Part shown: piece by piece, positions 50,951 through 60,700 of the stretch | Position numbering within the stretch: the stretch's first letter is position 1 | How the letters are laid out: each line of letters opens with the position of its first letter | From: Pusillimonas sp. T2 | GTDB lineage: Bacteria > Pseudomonadota > Gammaproteobacteria > Burkholderiales > Burkholderiaceae_B | Reading direction: 5' to 3' | DNA: 64,000 nucleotides | Assembly: GCF_002236805.1 (NCBI RefSeq) | Contig: NZ_NIQA01000006.1 | Coordinates: 1-64,000 of the forward strand | The notes under the pieces: generated by a model | What the model saw: the letters and a program-made list of their open reading frames with translations, nothing else | The model's database searches: none | What the model was told of the DNA's origin: nothing | Program-made: the position numbers and the translations under genes

Positions 50951-51571
50951 TTAGTTACCTGCCGGCGCTGCCGCGCTAGGCACGTCGAACTTGACCTCGG
51001 GGTTGCGCATGATGTCGGCCTGGCGGTCGACCCCGTAGTTTTCTTTAACACCGTAGCCAAATAACTTGGCTGTCAGCAACGTTGGGAATTGGCGGATGTA
51101 GACGTTGTAGTCTTGCACGGCACGCACGTAGCGGCCGCGCTCGGCGGCAATGCGGTTCTCGGTGCCCTCAAGCTGAGTCATCAGGTCGCGGAACAAGCCG
51201 TCGCTTTTTAGCTGGGGGTAGTTTTCTGACACTGCAATCAGGCGCGACAGGGCCGACGACAATTGCGCCTGAGCCTGCTCGAACTGTTGCATGACGGCGG
51301 GGTTCGACAGGTCGTTGACTGTGACTTGAACCTTGCCGACTTGTGCACGCGCTTCGGTAACGTCGGTTAGCACCGTACGCTCGTTCACCATATAAGCATT
51401 GACCGAACTAACCAGCTTGGGCACCAACTCAGCCCTGCGCTCGTATTGGTTAAGCGTTTGCGACCAGGCTGCCTTGACCTGCTCGTCGAGGCGCTGGATT
51501 TCGTTGTAACCGCAGCCAGACAGCAGCAGCGTAATAAAGGGCATGAATAACCAAAGCAGTGCGCGTTTCAT
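50951..51571 (-). CDS. lemA: LemA family lipoprotein
   Basis: A 206-residue LemA protein. It begins with a lipoprotein signal ([20 protein letters not shown]) with the lipobox LSGC, followed by the four-helix LemA domain ([50 protein letters not shown]). The pairing with a TPM protein immediately downstream is conserved in many bacteria. Role is unclear; membrane or envelope stress has been suggested for the pair. The ATG at 51571 is chosen because it starts the lipoprotein signal. Confidence 0.9.
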   Translation of the reverse strand: MKRALLWLFMPFITLLLSGCGYNEIQRLDEQVKAAWSQTLNQYERRAELVPKLVSSVNAYMVNERTVLTDVTEARAQVGKVQVTVNDLSNPAVMQQFEQAQAQLSSALSRLIAVSENYPQLKSDGLFRDLMTQLEGTENRIAAERGRYVRAVQDYNVYIRQFPTLLTAKLFGYGVKENYGVDRQADIMRNPEVKFDVPSAAAPAGN

Positions 51572-51633
51572 CGGTGACGTCCTAAAATACTGCAAAAATA
51601 AAAGCTTAACCCATATATGGGCTACAATACTGG

Positions 51634-51740
51634 CCTGCACGACGAGCCAGTCACCGTGCAGGTTGCGAGGCAAAACATGCCCGCCGCACCCGGCCAGCCG
51701 GTCTGGTGCTCATTTATCGGCCGCCTTTGCAGGCCGTTTT
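51634..51740 (+). promoter_or_regulatory. Structured leader of the rhlE transcript
   Basis: Two hairpins lie between lemA and rhlE on the plus strand. CCTGCACG/CGTGCAGG (51634-51662) is an 8-base stem with a 13-base loop. CGGCC/GGCCG (51718-51736) is followed by TTTT. The second resembles a weak terminator or attenuator 55 bases before the TTG start. Self-regulation through the leader is a known theme for RNA helicase genes, but nothing here shows it directly. Confidence 0.4.
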
Positions 51741-51794
51741 CTCGTCCGCCCAGACTGGTGTCGTTCACGACAGGCTGTCGCCGGAGCCCTTCTT

Positions 51795-53201
51795 TTGTCT
51801 ACCACTGTAAATTTCGCCGACCTTGGGTTGGCTGAACCCCTTTTGCGTGCCGTTAACGGTACTGGTTATACCGCACCTACCCCTATTCAAGCTCAAGCCA
51901 TACCGCAAGTGATTAAAGGCGGTGACTTGCTGGCTGCCGCGCAAACCGGTACCGGCAAAACCGCCGGCTTTACCCTGCCCATATTGCACCGTCTGTTAAA
52001 CAAGCCCTTGGCCAACATGAAGGCCGGGCGCCCCCGTTGCCTGATTCTTACCCCAACCCGCGAGCTTACCGCCCAGGTTGAAGAGTCGGTACAGGTCTAC
52101 GGCAAACACACCGCGCTGCGCTCTATGGTGATGTTCGGCGGTGTGAACATCAACCCGCAAATTTCAGCATTGCGCAAGCCGGTTGATATTCTGGTGGCCA
52201 CACCCGGCCGCCTGCTGGACCACGCTCAGCAAAAAACCATCGATCTTTCCGGTGTTGAAATTCTGGTCCTGGACGAAGCCGACCGCATGCTCGACATGGG
52301 CTTCATTCGCGACATTCGCCGTGTTCTGGCATTGCTGCCTAAAACACGCCAGAACCTGCTGTTCTCGGCCACGTTCTCTGACGAAATCCGCGAATTGGCT
52401 AAAGGCGTACTGAACGACCCCCAGGAAATTTCCGTCGCGCGCCGTAATACCGCGTCTGAATTGGTGGATCAAAGCGTCGTCATTACCGAGCAATCACACA
52501 AGCGCGACCTGCTTAGCCACATCATCCGCGAAAGCGGCTGGCACCAGGTGCTGGTATTTACGCGCACCAAACACGGCGCCAACCGCTTGGCCGAAAAACT
52601 GGTCAAAGACGGGCTATCGGCTGCCGCTATTCATGGCAACAAAAGTCAGGCCGCACGCACCCGCGCGCTGGCTGGTTTCAAAGACGGTAAAGTCGCCGTG
52701 CTGGTAGCCACCGATATCGCCGCGCGCGGTATCGATATCGACAACCTGCCGCATGTAGTCAACTTTGAGCTCCCCAATGTGCCCGAAGACTACGTTCACC
52801 GCATTGGCCGAACCGGCCGGGCAGGCAGCGAAGGCTCCGCACTGTCACTGGTCGACAAGACCGAAATCAAATTACTGACAGCCATTGAAAAACTGATCCG
52901 CCGCCCCATTGAACGCACGACCATTGAGGGCTGGACACCCAGCATGGTCAAGCCCGACACCACCCCAGAACGCCCACCTCGCCCGGCACAAGGCCGGCGA
53001 CACACCGGTGGCCGCGCTGAAGGCAGCGGTCGGCCTGGCGGCGATCGCTCGGGCAACGGGCGACCTGGCAGTGGGCGCCCCGGCGCCAACGCCCGCAGCG
53101 GCGCGGGCAGGCCGGCCGGCAATGGCGGGAACCGATCCAACACTGGCCGTTCGCAACGTTCCGGCGACGCTGGGTTCAACACCGCCCGCTCGGGCAGCTA
53201 A
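51795..53201 (+). CDS. rhlE: DEAD-box RNA helicase RhlE
   Basis: A 468-residue helicase. The RecA-like core covers residues 1-370: TPIQAQAIP (Q motif), [12 protein letters not shown] (Walker A), [21 protein letters not shown] (DEAD), FSATF and [10 protein letters not shown]. The last 100 residues are rich in Arg, Gly, Pro and Asn, a basic tail usual for RhlE. It remodels RNA in ribosome assembly or decay. I chose the TTG at 51795 because GGAG lies 8 bases upstream and the protein then begins [19 protein letters not shown], as family members do. The frame is open to 51543. Confidence 0.93.
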   Translation: MSTTVNFADLGLAEPLLRAVNGTGYTAPTPIQAQAIPQVIKGGDLLAAAQTGTGKTAGFTLPILHRLLNKPLANMKAGRPRCLILTPTRELTAQVEESVQVYGKHTALRSMVMFGGVNINPQISALRKPVDILVATPGRLLDHAQQKTIDLSGVEILVLDEADRMLDMGFIRDIRRVLALLPKTRQNLLFSATFSDEIRELAKGVLNDPQEISVARRNTASELVDQSVVITEQSHKRDLLSHIIRESGWHQVLVFTRTKHGANRLAEKLVKDGLSAAAIHGNKSQAARTRALAGFKDGKVAVLVATDIAARGIDIDNLPHVVNFELPNVPEDYVHRIGRTGRAGSEGSALSLVDKTEIKLLTAIEKLIRRPIERTTIEGWTPSMVKPDTTPERPPRPAQGRRHTGGRAEGSGRPGGDRSGNGRPGSGRPGANARSGAGRPAGNGGNRSNTGRSQRSGDAGFNTARSGS

Positions 53202-53274
53202 CACTCGGTCACGATGCACGCTTAGCCGCCATCGTCTGCGGTCAACAGAAGCATCAATAGCGTCCAAACCCTGA

Positions 53275-53320
53275 AGGGCGCATTAGGCAAGCCATACGCA
53301 CTGCCTAATGCGCCCTTTTT
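53275..53320 (+). terminator. Strong terminator after rhlE
   Basis: A perfect 15-base stem (AGGGCGCATTAGGCA at 53275-53289 and TGCCTAATGCGCCCT at 53302-53316) with a 12-base loop, followed by five T. It ends rhlE transcription about 75 bases after the stop codon. Confidence 0.93.
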
Positions 53321-53436
53321 GCATGACACCAAAAATCTAGGGAAACACCCAATCTATAAGCGCTTTACGGCGCAAGAGCCGGTGATAGAATCGGTAACAC
53401 CTGTTTTCATATTCTGTCCTTCACCGGGGCCGCAGC

Positions 53437-56172
53437 ATGCCTGAAGAAATCGGTTTCTTTTTCGAGAACCACCCCGACCCCATGCTCGTTTACGAGCCCA
53501 ATAGCCTGCGCATCCTCGCAGCCAATCGCGCTGCCTCCGAGGTCTATGGCTACACGAACGAAGAATTCCTGAACATGACCATTGCGGCCATGAGGCCGCC
53601 TGAAGACGTGCCCCGCCTGCTGGCCATCGTCAAACAAGTCGCAGGGCAACGGGGCGCAGGCAATATGTGGCGCCACCGCACCAAGGCAGGCAAAATCATA
53701 TACGCCGACGTCTTGTCGCAGCCTCTGGCCTACCATGGCGCGCACGCGCGACTGGTCGTCATTCGCAACGTCACAGCCAGCACGCATCTTCAAACCTTTG
53801 TCGAAGCCCTGCCCGGCAAGTTCATGGTTCTCGACGCCAACGACCTGACGATAGTATCGGCCAGCGACGAGTATCTTGCGGCCACCATGTGCAAGCGCGA
53901 AGACATCAAAGGCCGACACTTGTTCGACGCCTTCCCGGCCGACCCGAACGACGCCGACCAAGACGGCGTGACCACCCTTCAACGCTCTTTGACCCGCGTC
54001 ATAGAAAGCCGTCAGGCCGACAGCATGGCGGTGCAGCGTTACCCCATCCCACGCCCACCCGAACAGGGCGGCGACTTTGAAGAACGGTTCTGGAGTGTCG
54101 TCAACAGCCCCATTTTCGGTTACGAAGGCAATGTGGCCTACATCATTCACCGGGTTGAAGACGTCACCGATTTTGTGCGGCTGGCCGAAAGTCCTAACGA
54201 TGAAGACGCCGAATCCGCAAACGTTCATTTAATCGAAAGTCACAGTAAGCAGCTGGCCACCGACATTCTGGTGCGATCCCGCGAACTTAAAGAAACCAAC
54301 GCACGCCTTTCAGAGTACGAAGCCAATTTGCGTATGGCTCAGCGCCTGCTGGGGCTAGGCATTTGGCGATTGAATATCGATACAAATGAGATCGTCTGGT
54401 CCGACGACATCTACACGATGTTCGGGCAAACGCCCACCGAGTTTGGTCACTCAATCGAGACATACATTGCGCTCGTTCACCCTGACGACCGCGCCGCCTT
54501 CGACGCCTATGTCGCAGAATATCTCGATAATCCGGCTCCCACGTTCGAACTCAACCATCGCATCGTGCGGCCCGACGGCAAAATCATTTACATACGCGGC
54601 ATTGCCGAACTGACCACAACGCCCGATGGTCGACTGCTCAACGGTGTGGTGCAAGACATCACGGCCGACATCCAGGCGCGCCAGCAATCACTTATGCTGG
54701 CCCAGCGCCTGGCCCAAACCCTCGACAGCATGAGCGATGCGTTTTACTTGCTCGACAAGCAATGGTGTTTTTCTTATATCAACGCCGAGGGCGAACGCCT
54801 GCTGCATCGCAAGTACGATGACCTGATCGGGCGCAATGTCTGGGAAGCCTTCCCCGAGGCGGCCGAGTCCATTATCAGAACTGAATACGAAAGAGCTATT
54901 GCCGACAATACGGCCGTCGAATTTTCGCTGTATTTTGCCCCCCTGAAAACCTGGTTCGAAATCAACGCCTACCCTAGTTCCGAGGGGCTGGCGGTGTACT
55001 TTCGCGACATCACCGAACGACGCGAACTGGCCGAACGCCTGAACCAGTCGCAAAAAATGGAGGCTATTGGGCAACTGACCGGTGGCGTTGCTCACGACTT
55101 CAACAATTTGCTGACCGTTATTCTGGGTAACGCCGAGCTACTTAAAGAGTCGCTCGACGACCAGCCATCGTTGCGGCTGTTTGCCGAAATGTCGGCCAGT
55201 GCGGCCGAACGCGGCGCCGAGCTGACGAACCGGCTACTGGCCTTTGCGCGGCGCCAGGCGCTAGAGCCCAAGGTCATCGACACCAACAAGCTGGTCTGCG
55301 GCATCGAAGGGCTGCTTCGACGCGCCCTGAACGAAGACATAGATATTGAGCTCGTGCGAGGTGGCGGCGTATGGCCGGCCGAAGTTGACCCCAGCCAGCT
55401 CGAGTCAGCGCTATTAAACATGGCTATCAATGCACGCGATGCCATGCCCGATGGCGGCAAGCTGACCATCGAAACTGCCAATGCCCGCCTTGACGATGCT
55501 TACGCCGAAGCCCATCCGGACGTCAAACCCGGCCAGTATGTGATGATTTCCGTATCGGACACAGGCACGGGCATGCCAGCCGACGTTATCGCCAGGGCCT
55601 TCGAGCCGTTCTACACAACCAAGCCCGCCGGCAAAGGCAGCGGGTTGGGGCTGTCGATGGTGTATGGGTTTGTGAAGCAGTCGGGTGGGCACATCAAAAT
55701 TTATTCGGAAATCGGCGAAGGCACGACGATACGGTTGTACTTCCCCCGCGCCAACCCGACGGGCATCGACGACACCTTCGAACCTGCCCGCAAGGTAGTA
55801 CCCGGCCACGAACACATTTTGGTGGTCGAAGACGACGAACTGGTCCGCACCCATGTGGTCACCCAACTAAAAGGCCTAGGTTACCGGGTCACCGAAGCCG
55901 CTAGCGGACAGGCCGCCCTAGACATTATTAAACGGCATAGCGACATCGACCTGCTGTTCACCGACGTAGTCATGCCTGGCGGCATCAATGGCCGCCAATT
56001 AGCCGACCAGGCCATGGCGCTGCGTCCGGCGCTTAAGGTGCTGTATACCTCGGGTTACACCGAAAACGCCATTGTTCACCATGGCCGTTTGGACCAGGGC
56101 GTACACCTTTTGGCCAAGCCCTACAGGCGTAGCGAACTGGCCTCGAAGCTGCGCAAGGCGCTAGAACAGTAA
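53437..56172 (+). CDS. Hybrid sensor histidine kinase with four PAS domains
   Basis: A 911-residue cytoplasmic kinase without transmembrane segments. Domain order: PAS 1 (about 1-115), PAS 2 (125-240), coiled linker (255-295), PAS 3 (300-410; IWRLNIDTNEIVWSDD), PAS 4 (425-530), phosphoacceptor helix with His553 in GGVAHDFNNLL, ATPase domain (about 650-775; GTGMPADVIARAFEPFYTT) and a receiver domain (about 790-905) with Asp843 in LLFTDVVMP. No DNA-binding output follows, so it is a hybrid kinase that needs another partner. It lies just upstream of a TolC-like gene and a giant adhesin gene and could govern surface attachment; this is inference from position. Confidence 0.92.
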   Translation: MPEEIGFFFENHPDPMLVYEPNSLRILAANRAASEVYGYTNEEFLNMTIAAMRPPEDVPRLLAIVKQVAGQRGAGNMWRHRTKAGKIIYADVLSQPLAYHGAHARLVVIRNVTASTHLQTFVEALPGKFMVLDANDLTIVSASDEYLAATMCKREDIKGRHLFDAFPADPNDADQDGVTTLQRSLTRVIESRQADSMAVQRYPIPRPPEQGGDFEERFWSVVNSPIFGYEGNVAYIIHRVEDVTDFVRLAESPNDEDAESANVHLIESHSKQLATDILVRSRELKETNARLSEYEANLRMAQRLLGLGIWRLNIDTNEIVWSDDIYTMFGQTPTEFGHSIETYIALVHPDDRAAFDAYVAEYLDNPAPTFELNHRIVRPDGKIIYIRGIAELTTTPDGRLLNGVVQDITADIQARQQSLMLAQRLAQTLDSMSDAFYLLDKQWCFSYINAEGERLLHRKYDDLIGRNVWEAFPEAAESIIRTEYERAIADNTAVEFSLYFAPLKTWFEINAYPSSEGLAVYFRDITERRELAERLNQSQKMEAIGQLTGGVAHDFNNLLTVILGNAELLKESLDDQPSLRLFAEMSASAAERGAELTNRLLAFARRQALEPKVIDTNKLVCGIEGLLRRALNEDIDIELVRGGGVWPAEVDPSQLESALLNMAINARDAMPDGGKLTIETANARLDDAYAEAHPDVKPGQYVMISVSDTGTGMPADVIARAFEPFYTTKPAGKGSGLGLSMVYGFVKQSGGHIKIYSEIGEGTTIRLYFPRANPTGIDDTFEPARKVVPGHEHILVVEDDELVRTHVVTQLKGLGYRVTEAASGQAALDIIKRHSDIDLLFTDVVMPGGINGRQLADQAMALRPALKVLYTSGYTENAIVHHGRLDQGVHLLAKPYRRSELASKLRKALEQ

Positions 56173-56184
56173 ACACACAACCCT

Positions 56185-56214
56185 AAAAAAACGCACCAAA
56201 TTGGCGCGTTTTTT
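56185..56214 (+). terminator. Terminator after the hybrid kinase
   Basis: A short hairpin with ACGC-A-CC/GG-C-GCGT arms (one mismatch) and a 5-base loop, followed by TTTTTT. It stands 13 bases after the kinase stop codon and separates the kinase from the TolC-adhesin operon. Confidence 0.8.
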
Positions 56215-56240
56215 GTTGCTTATGTCATACAAATCATAGC

Positions 56241-56284
56241 GATTTTGAGAGGATTTTGGCGGCACACAACAGATTTTGAGAGGA
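56241..56284 (+). repeat. 13-base direct repeat before the TolC-like gene
   Basis: GATTTTGAGAGGA occurs twice, at 56241-56253 and 56272-56284, with starts 31 bases apart. The second copy contains the AGGAG that could serve as ribosome-binding site for a GTG at 56294. It may be a regulator site or a duplicated leader. Confidence 0.5.
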
Positions 56285-56293
56285 GTTTATTTT

Positions 56294-57751
56294 GTGCTTG
56301 TCGGCCTAGGTAAATTGACCCAGAATTATTTCAAAGTTTGTCTTTCTGTCTCTATTTTCTCTCTCGGCCTGGCCGGCCTGCCTAATATGACCAAAAAAAT
56401 TTTTGCGCTAAAAAAACTTGGTGCGGCGTTGCTATTTGTCTCTCCGCTGTTGGCCCACACGGGCAAGGTCAATGCTCAAGCACTGGCCGACGAACTCGAC
56501 CGCGTTCTTAAGCAGCACCAGCTTATACAAATGGTTGACGCCGACGTGGCCACCGCCCAAGAGCAGGTCAAGGTCGAACGCTCCGGCTACTACCCCAAAC
56601 TTACCCTGCGTGCCGGCGCCGGCAAGCAGCATTTAAAGCGCCAAGAAGGTGAAAGCGGGCACTACGACCCCACCGAAACGAGTGTGGGTCTTAACCAGCT
56701 TATTACCGACTTTGGATACACCAATGCCCGCGTCGATGCGGCGCGTGCGGTCGTCCTCAAAGAAGAAGCGGAACGCGAACTGCAACGACAGAACCTGACT
56801 CTGGCCGCCATCGAAGCCCAGCTTCAGCTGATTCAGGCCTCGCAAGCCCTAAACTTTGCCAAGGCCTCCGAAGCCCGTATCAAAGAGCAGACATCACTTG
56901 AGAACGCCCGTATGGAGGCCGGCCGGGGCTACGCCACCGACGTGCTTCAGGCAAAAGCCCAGTTGGCCGGCGCCGAGGCTCGCCGTGTCGGCGCCGAGCG
57001 CATGCTCAGCCTGGCACTGCACCGCTACGAAACGGTGTTCGGCACTGCGCCCGTCAACATCAAAACGCTTCAGGCCATCCATATTCCTGTCGCCTTGATG
57101 CCAACATCGCAACAGCAAATCATCGAAGGTATTGCGATGCAAAACCCCGATGTGCTGGCCGCCATTCAACGCACCAACGTTACGCTGGCCGAACGTGATG
57201 TCGCCCGCAAAAACGAGCTGATGCCGCGTCTTAGCCTGGATGTCCGTCGGGCACGCAACCACGACTACGACGGGTCGCGCGGCCGCCGCGACGACACGCG
57301 CGCCATGATTAACCTTGAATGGCAATTTGATCTGGGCATGCGTGCCATCCACGTCAGCCGCTCTGCCGACCAGGCCATTGTGTCTTCGAAACAAAAGGCC
57401 GATTACGTGCGTGTTCAGGCCCGTGAAGAGGCGCTGAACGCGTGGTCCGAATGGCAAACCTCGCGTTTGCGTTCCGAACACCTGATCAATCAGGTCAATA
57501 TTGCCGGCAACTTCCTTGACCTGGCCCGCAAAGAGCGCGAAATGGGTCGCCGCTCGCTGCTCGACATCCTGAACGGCGAGGTATCGCTGTTGAATGCGCA
57601 AAGCGATGCGACCGTTGCGCGCATCGACGAAGTCATTGCGGCTTACCGCTTGCTGCGCGCCGTGGGCCGACTGTCGCCGAACATTTTGCGCGAACCCGGC
57701 ATTGTTGTTCCTGCTGAATCTTTGTTAACTGCTGCATTGCCCAACGGCTGA
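56294..57751 (+). CDS. TolC-family outer membrane channel (type I secretion)
   Basis: A 485-residue outer membrane efflux protein, or 454 residues if it begins at the ATG at 56387. The later start gives an ideal signal peptide (KKLGAALLFVSPLLAHTGKVNA); the GTG at 56294 has a good AGGAG 8 bases upstream. TolC-type repeats are visible in two halves: RAGAGKQHLKRQE with VGLNQLITDFGYTNARVD, and LSLDVRRARNHDYDG with YRLLRAVGRLSP near the end. It lies 9 bases before the giant adhesin gene, so its job is almost certainly to export that protein. The ABC ATPase and membrane-fusion protein are expected beyond the right edge. Confidence 0.88.
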   Translation: MLVGLGKLTQNYFKVCLSVSIFSLGLAGLPNMTKKIFALKKLGAALLFVSPLLAHTGKVNAQALADELDRVLKQHQLIQMVDADVATAQEQVKVERSGYYPKLTLRAGAGKQHLKRQEGESGHYDPTETSVGLNQLITDFGYTNARVDAARAVVLKEEAERELQRQNLTLAAIEAQLQLIQASQALNFAKASEARIKEQTSLENARMEAGRGYATDVLQAKAQLAGAEARRVGAERMLSLALHRYETVFGTAPVNIKTLQAIHIPVALMPTSQQQIIEGIAMQNPDVLAAIQRTNVTLAERDVARKNELMPRLSLDVRRARNHDYDGSRGRRDDTRAMINLEWQFDLGMRAIHVSRSADQAIVSSKQKADYVRVQAREEALNAWSEWQTSRLRSEHLINQVNIAGNFLDLARKEREMGRRSLLDILNGEVSLLNAQSDATVARIDEVIAAYRLLRAVGRLSPNILREPGIVVPAESLLTAALPNG

Positions 57752-57760
57752 GTTTGAATC

Positions 57761-60700
57761 ATGGCTGAACTTACTACTTCCCAAGCCGACGCCGTTGTAC
57801 GCGCGGCCGAACTGCTTAACAGTTTTTTAAACGGCACACCACCAGACGGCATTAGCAGTCAGGCCGACGCGCTCAATGCAGCGCAGGCCATTTTGACCGC
57901 TGCCGGCCTGCCGGCCGACCAGGCGCAGCAAACCCTGCAGCAGTTCAATAGTTTGATCAGCCAAAACGCATTCAACCCGGCGGCGGCGCTCAATGTGGCA
58001 CAGTCATTGGCCGCCGGCGGTGTATTCGGCAATCTGCCAGGCAACACCAGCCAACCGGGCCTGGGGCAAGCCAACCAGTTCAACGCCGACACCACAGTGG
58101 CGGCCTCTGGAACGGGTGACAGCACCTCGGGAAACACCGGGCCAACCCCAAGCGTCAGCGATATTTTCAGTGGGCCGATCAGCCCCATTACGACCGTGGG
58201 TACCGGCTCGAATGCCTCGATCCCTGGCTTTGCCAACCCATTTAACAGCACCATCCGCCCCGAAATTACAGGGCTGTCGCTCAATAACCGCCCGTCGTTT
58301 ACCCACCAGGCACCGGCGCCCGAACGCACGGCGCTTACCGGCGACAGCACTGGCGCGGGCTCTCTGCCGCCAGGCACGCCTGTCGAACTGGCCTCACTGA
58401 CCGCCGACGGCGCTTCGGGGCTGCTGTCAGGCAACACATCGGGCATTGGCAACGGCCTGGGCAACCTGGGCACCGGCGGCGTAGGCGGCGGCAATATTGG
58501 CGTTTTCAATAACTTCATCAATAACGCCAACCTTATTCCAGCATTCACACCAACCCCGCCAGCGCCTCCAGCCAACAATACACCGCCCACGGCCACCGTC
58601 AATATCAGCGCCGTACAAAGCAGTGTCCTCGAAGGGCCTACCGGCGCTACCACCACGCTGTTGTTCACCGTCAGCCGATCTGTTGCCGTGCGCGACGGGC
58701 AGGTTAGTTGGGCCGTGAGCGGCGTGTCGGCCGACTACTTTGGCGGCAGCCTGCCTGGCGGGGTCGTACAGTTTTCTGCCGGGCAGTTAACAGCCACGGT
58801 GCAAGTGACGCTTAACGGTAACTACCAAATCAACGGCGACCAGACGCTGGGGGTCACTCTCAGCAACCCATCCACCAATCACGTCCTGGGCACGGCGCAA
58901 GCCCAAACGCGCATTATCGACGACGACGGTACCGTCAGCATCAGCCCGTCTGCATCCGCCGTACTCGAAGGCGATGCGGGGCAAACTCGCGATGTCACCT
59001 TTACCATCACGCGCAGCACCCCGCATGGCACGGGCAGCGTCAACTGGGCCGCCAGCGGCCTCGATGCTGCCGATTTCGGCGGCACCGTGCCCTCGGGCAC
59101 CGTCACGTTTGCCAATGGCGAACAAAGTAAAACCATTACCATCAGCATTGCCGGTGACCGCACCGTCGAACCCGACGAGACACTTACCGTTACGCTCAGC
59201 AACCCCAGCGCCAGCCTGACGCTGGGGCAGGCCAGCGCCAACACAATCATTACCAACGACGACGGCTGGGTCTCGGTACAAAGCCAGCAAGCGGCTGTAC
59301 TTGAAGGCGATACCGGCAGTGTCAAGACGCTTAAATTTACGGTTACCCGCAGCAACGACAGCGGCGAGAGCACCGTCGACTGGGCAGTGAGCGGTATTAA
59401 TGCGGCCGACCTGGTCGATGGCAGCGCACTGAGTGGCACGCTGTCGTTCCCTGCCGGCACCGACACGCAAGACATTGTTTTGCAGTTGCGGGGCGACCGC
59501 GACATCGAGCCCGACGAAACCGCCACCGTGACGCTGACCAATGCGCAAGGCAATATGCGCATCGACACCGCCACCGCTAGCACCGTCATTACCAACGACG
59601 ACTTCGGCGTTAGCCTAAGCGGCGTCACCACCGATGTCATCGAGGGCGCTACCGGTACGACCACCAACGTCACGTTTACCGTCACGCGCTCGGCCGAGAT
59701 GATGGGCGAATCGGGCGTCGACTGGCGTTTTGTACGCGTAGGCACCCACGCCGCCGACGCCAGCGATTTTGCCAATGGCCAAAACGGCTTGTCGTTGTCC
59801 GACGGCATGCCCAGCGGCCGGGTATTTTTTAACGACGGCGAATACACAAAGACCATTACCGTTCAAGTACAAGGCGACAATATCGCCGAAAGCGACGAAA
59901 CCTTTGGCATTGTGTTGTTCAATGCCACAAACAGCGCACAAATCATTAATGGCGAAGCCTACGGCACGATTCGCACCGACGAATCGGTCTACAGCATCCA
60001 GGCTGTCACCGCCTCTACTGCCGAAGGCAACGGCGCCGATGGCATTCAAGAGTTCATCATCAGCCGCACTGGCAATACCAGTGCAGCCAGCAGCATTGAC
60101 TTTGTCATTGAAGGCCAGGGCGAATTGCCCGCCGACGCCGCCGACTTTGCCAGTGGCCAGTTGCTCAACGGCACCGTTAGCTTTGCGGCAGGCGAGTCCA
60201 GTAAAACCGTGCAAGTCCGCTTGAACGGAGACACCACCATCGAAGGCTCGGAAACCTGGTCGATGCGCCTGGTGCCCGGTAGCGCCAACGCGCAGGTCGA
60301 TGTCGGCATTGCGGTCGTCGCTATCAATAACGACGACCAGGCTGTCAGCATCACCGCCACCAGCGCCGTCGTTCGCGAAGGCAACGGTACGGGGACACCG
60401 CTTGTTTTTACGCTCACCCGAACCGGCGAATTATCGATTCCGGCAACGGTTGAATGGCAGGTGGCCGGCCGTACCGGACGCCCGGTCGACGCCGCCGACT
60501 TCGGCGGCACGCTGCCGTCCGGCGTCGTGCAGTTTGCAGCCGGGCAAGCCACAGCCACCATCACGTTCAGCCCTACCCCAGACAGCACCTACGAATTCGA
60601 TGAAGGGCTTCAGGTTGTTATTACATCCAGCACGCCTGGCCTGACCATTACGCAAAACAGCGCCGACGGCGTGATACGCAACGACGACGTCTCGCTGACA

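Noticed and set aside
52909-53274. Ala-rich plus-strand frame within the rhlE tail
   Set aside because: Out-of-frame reading of the Arg/Gly-rich C-terminus of RhlE, without start signal.
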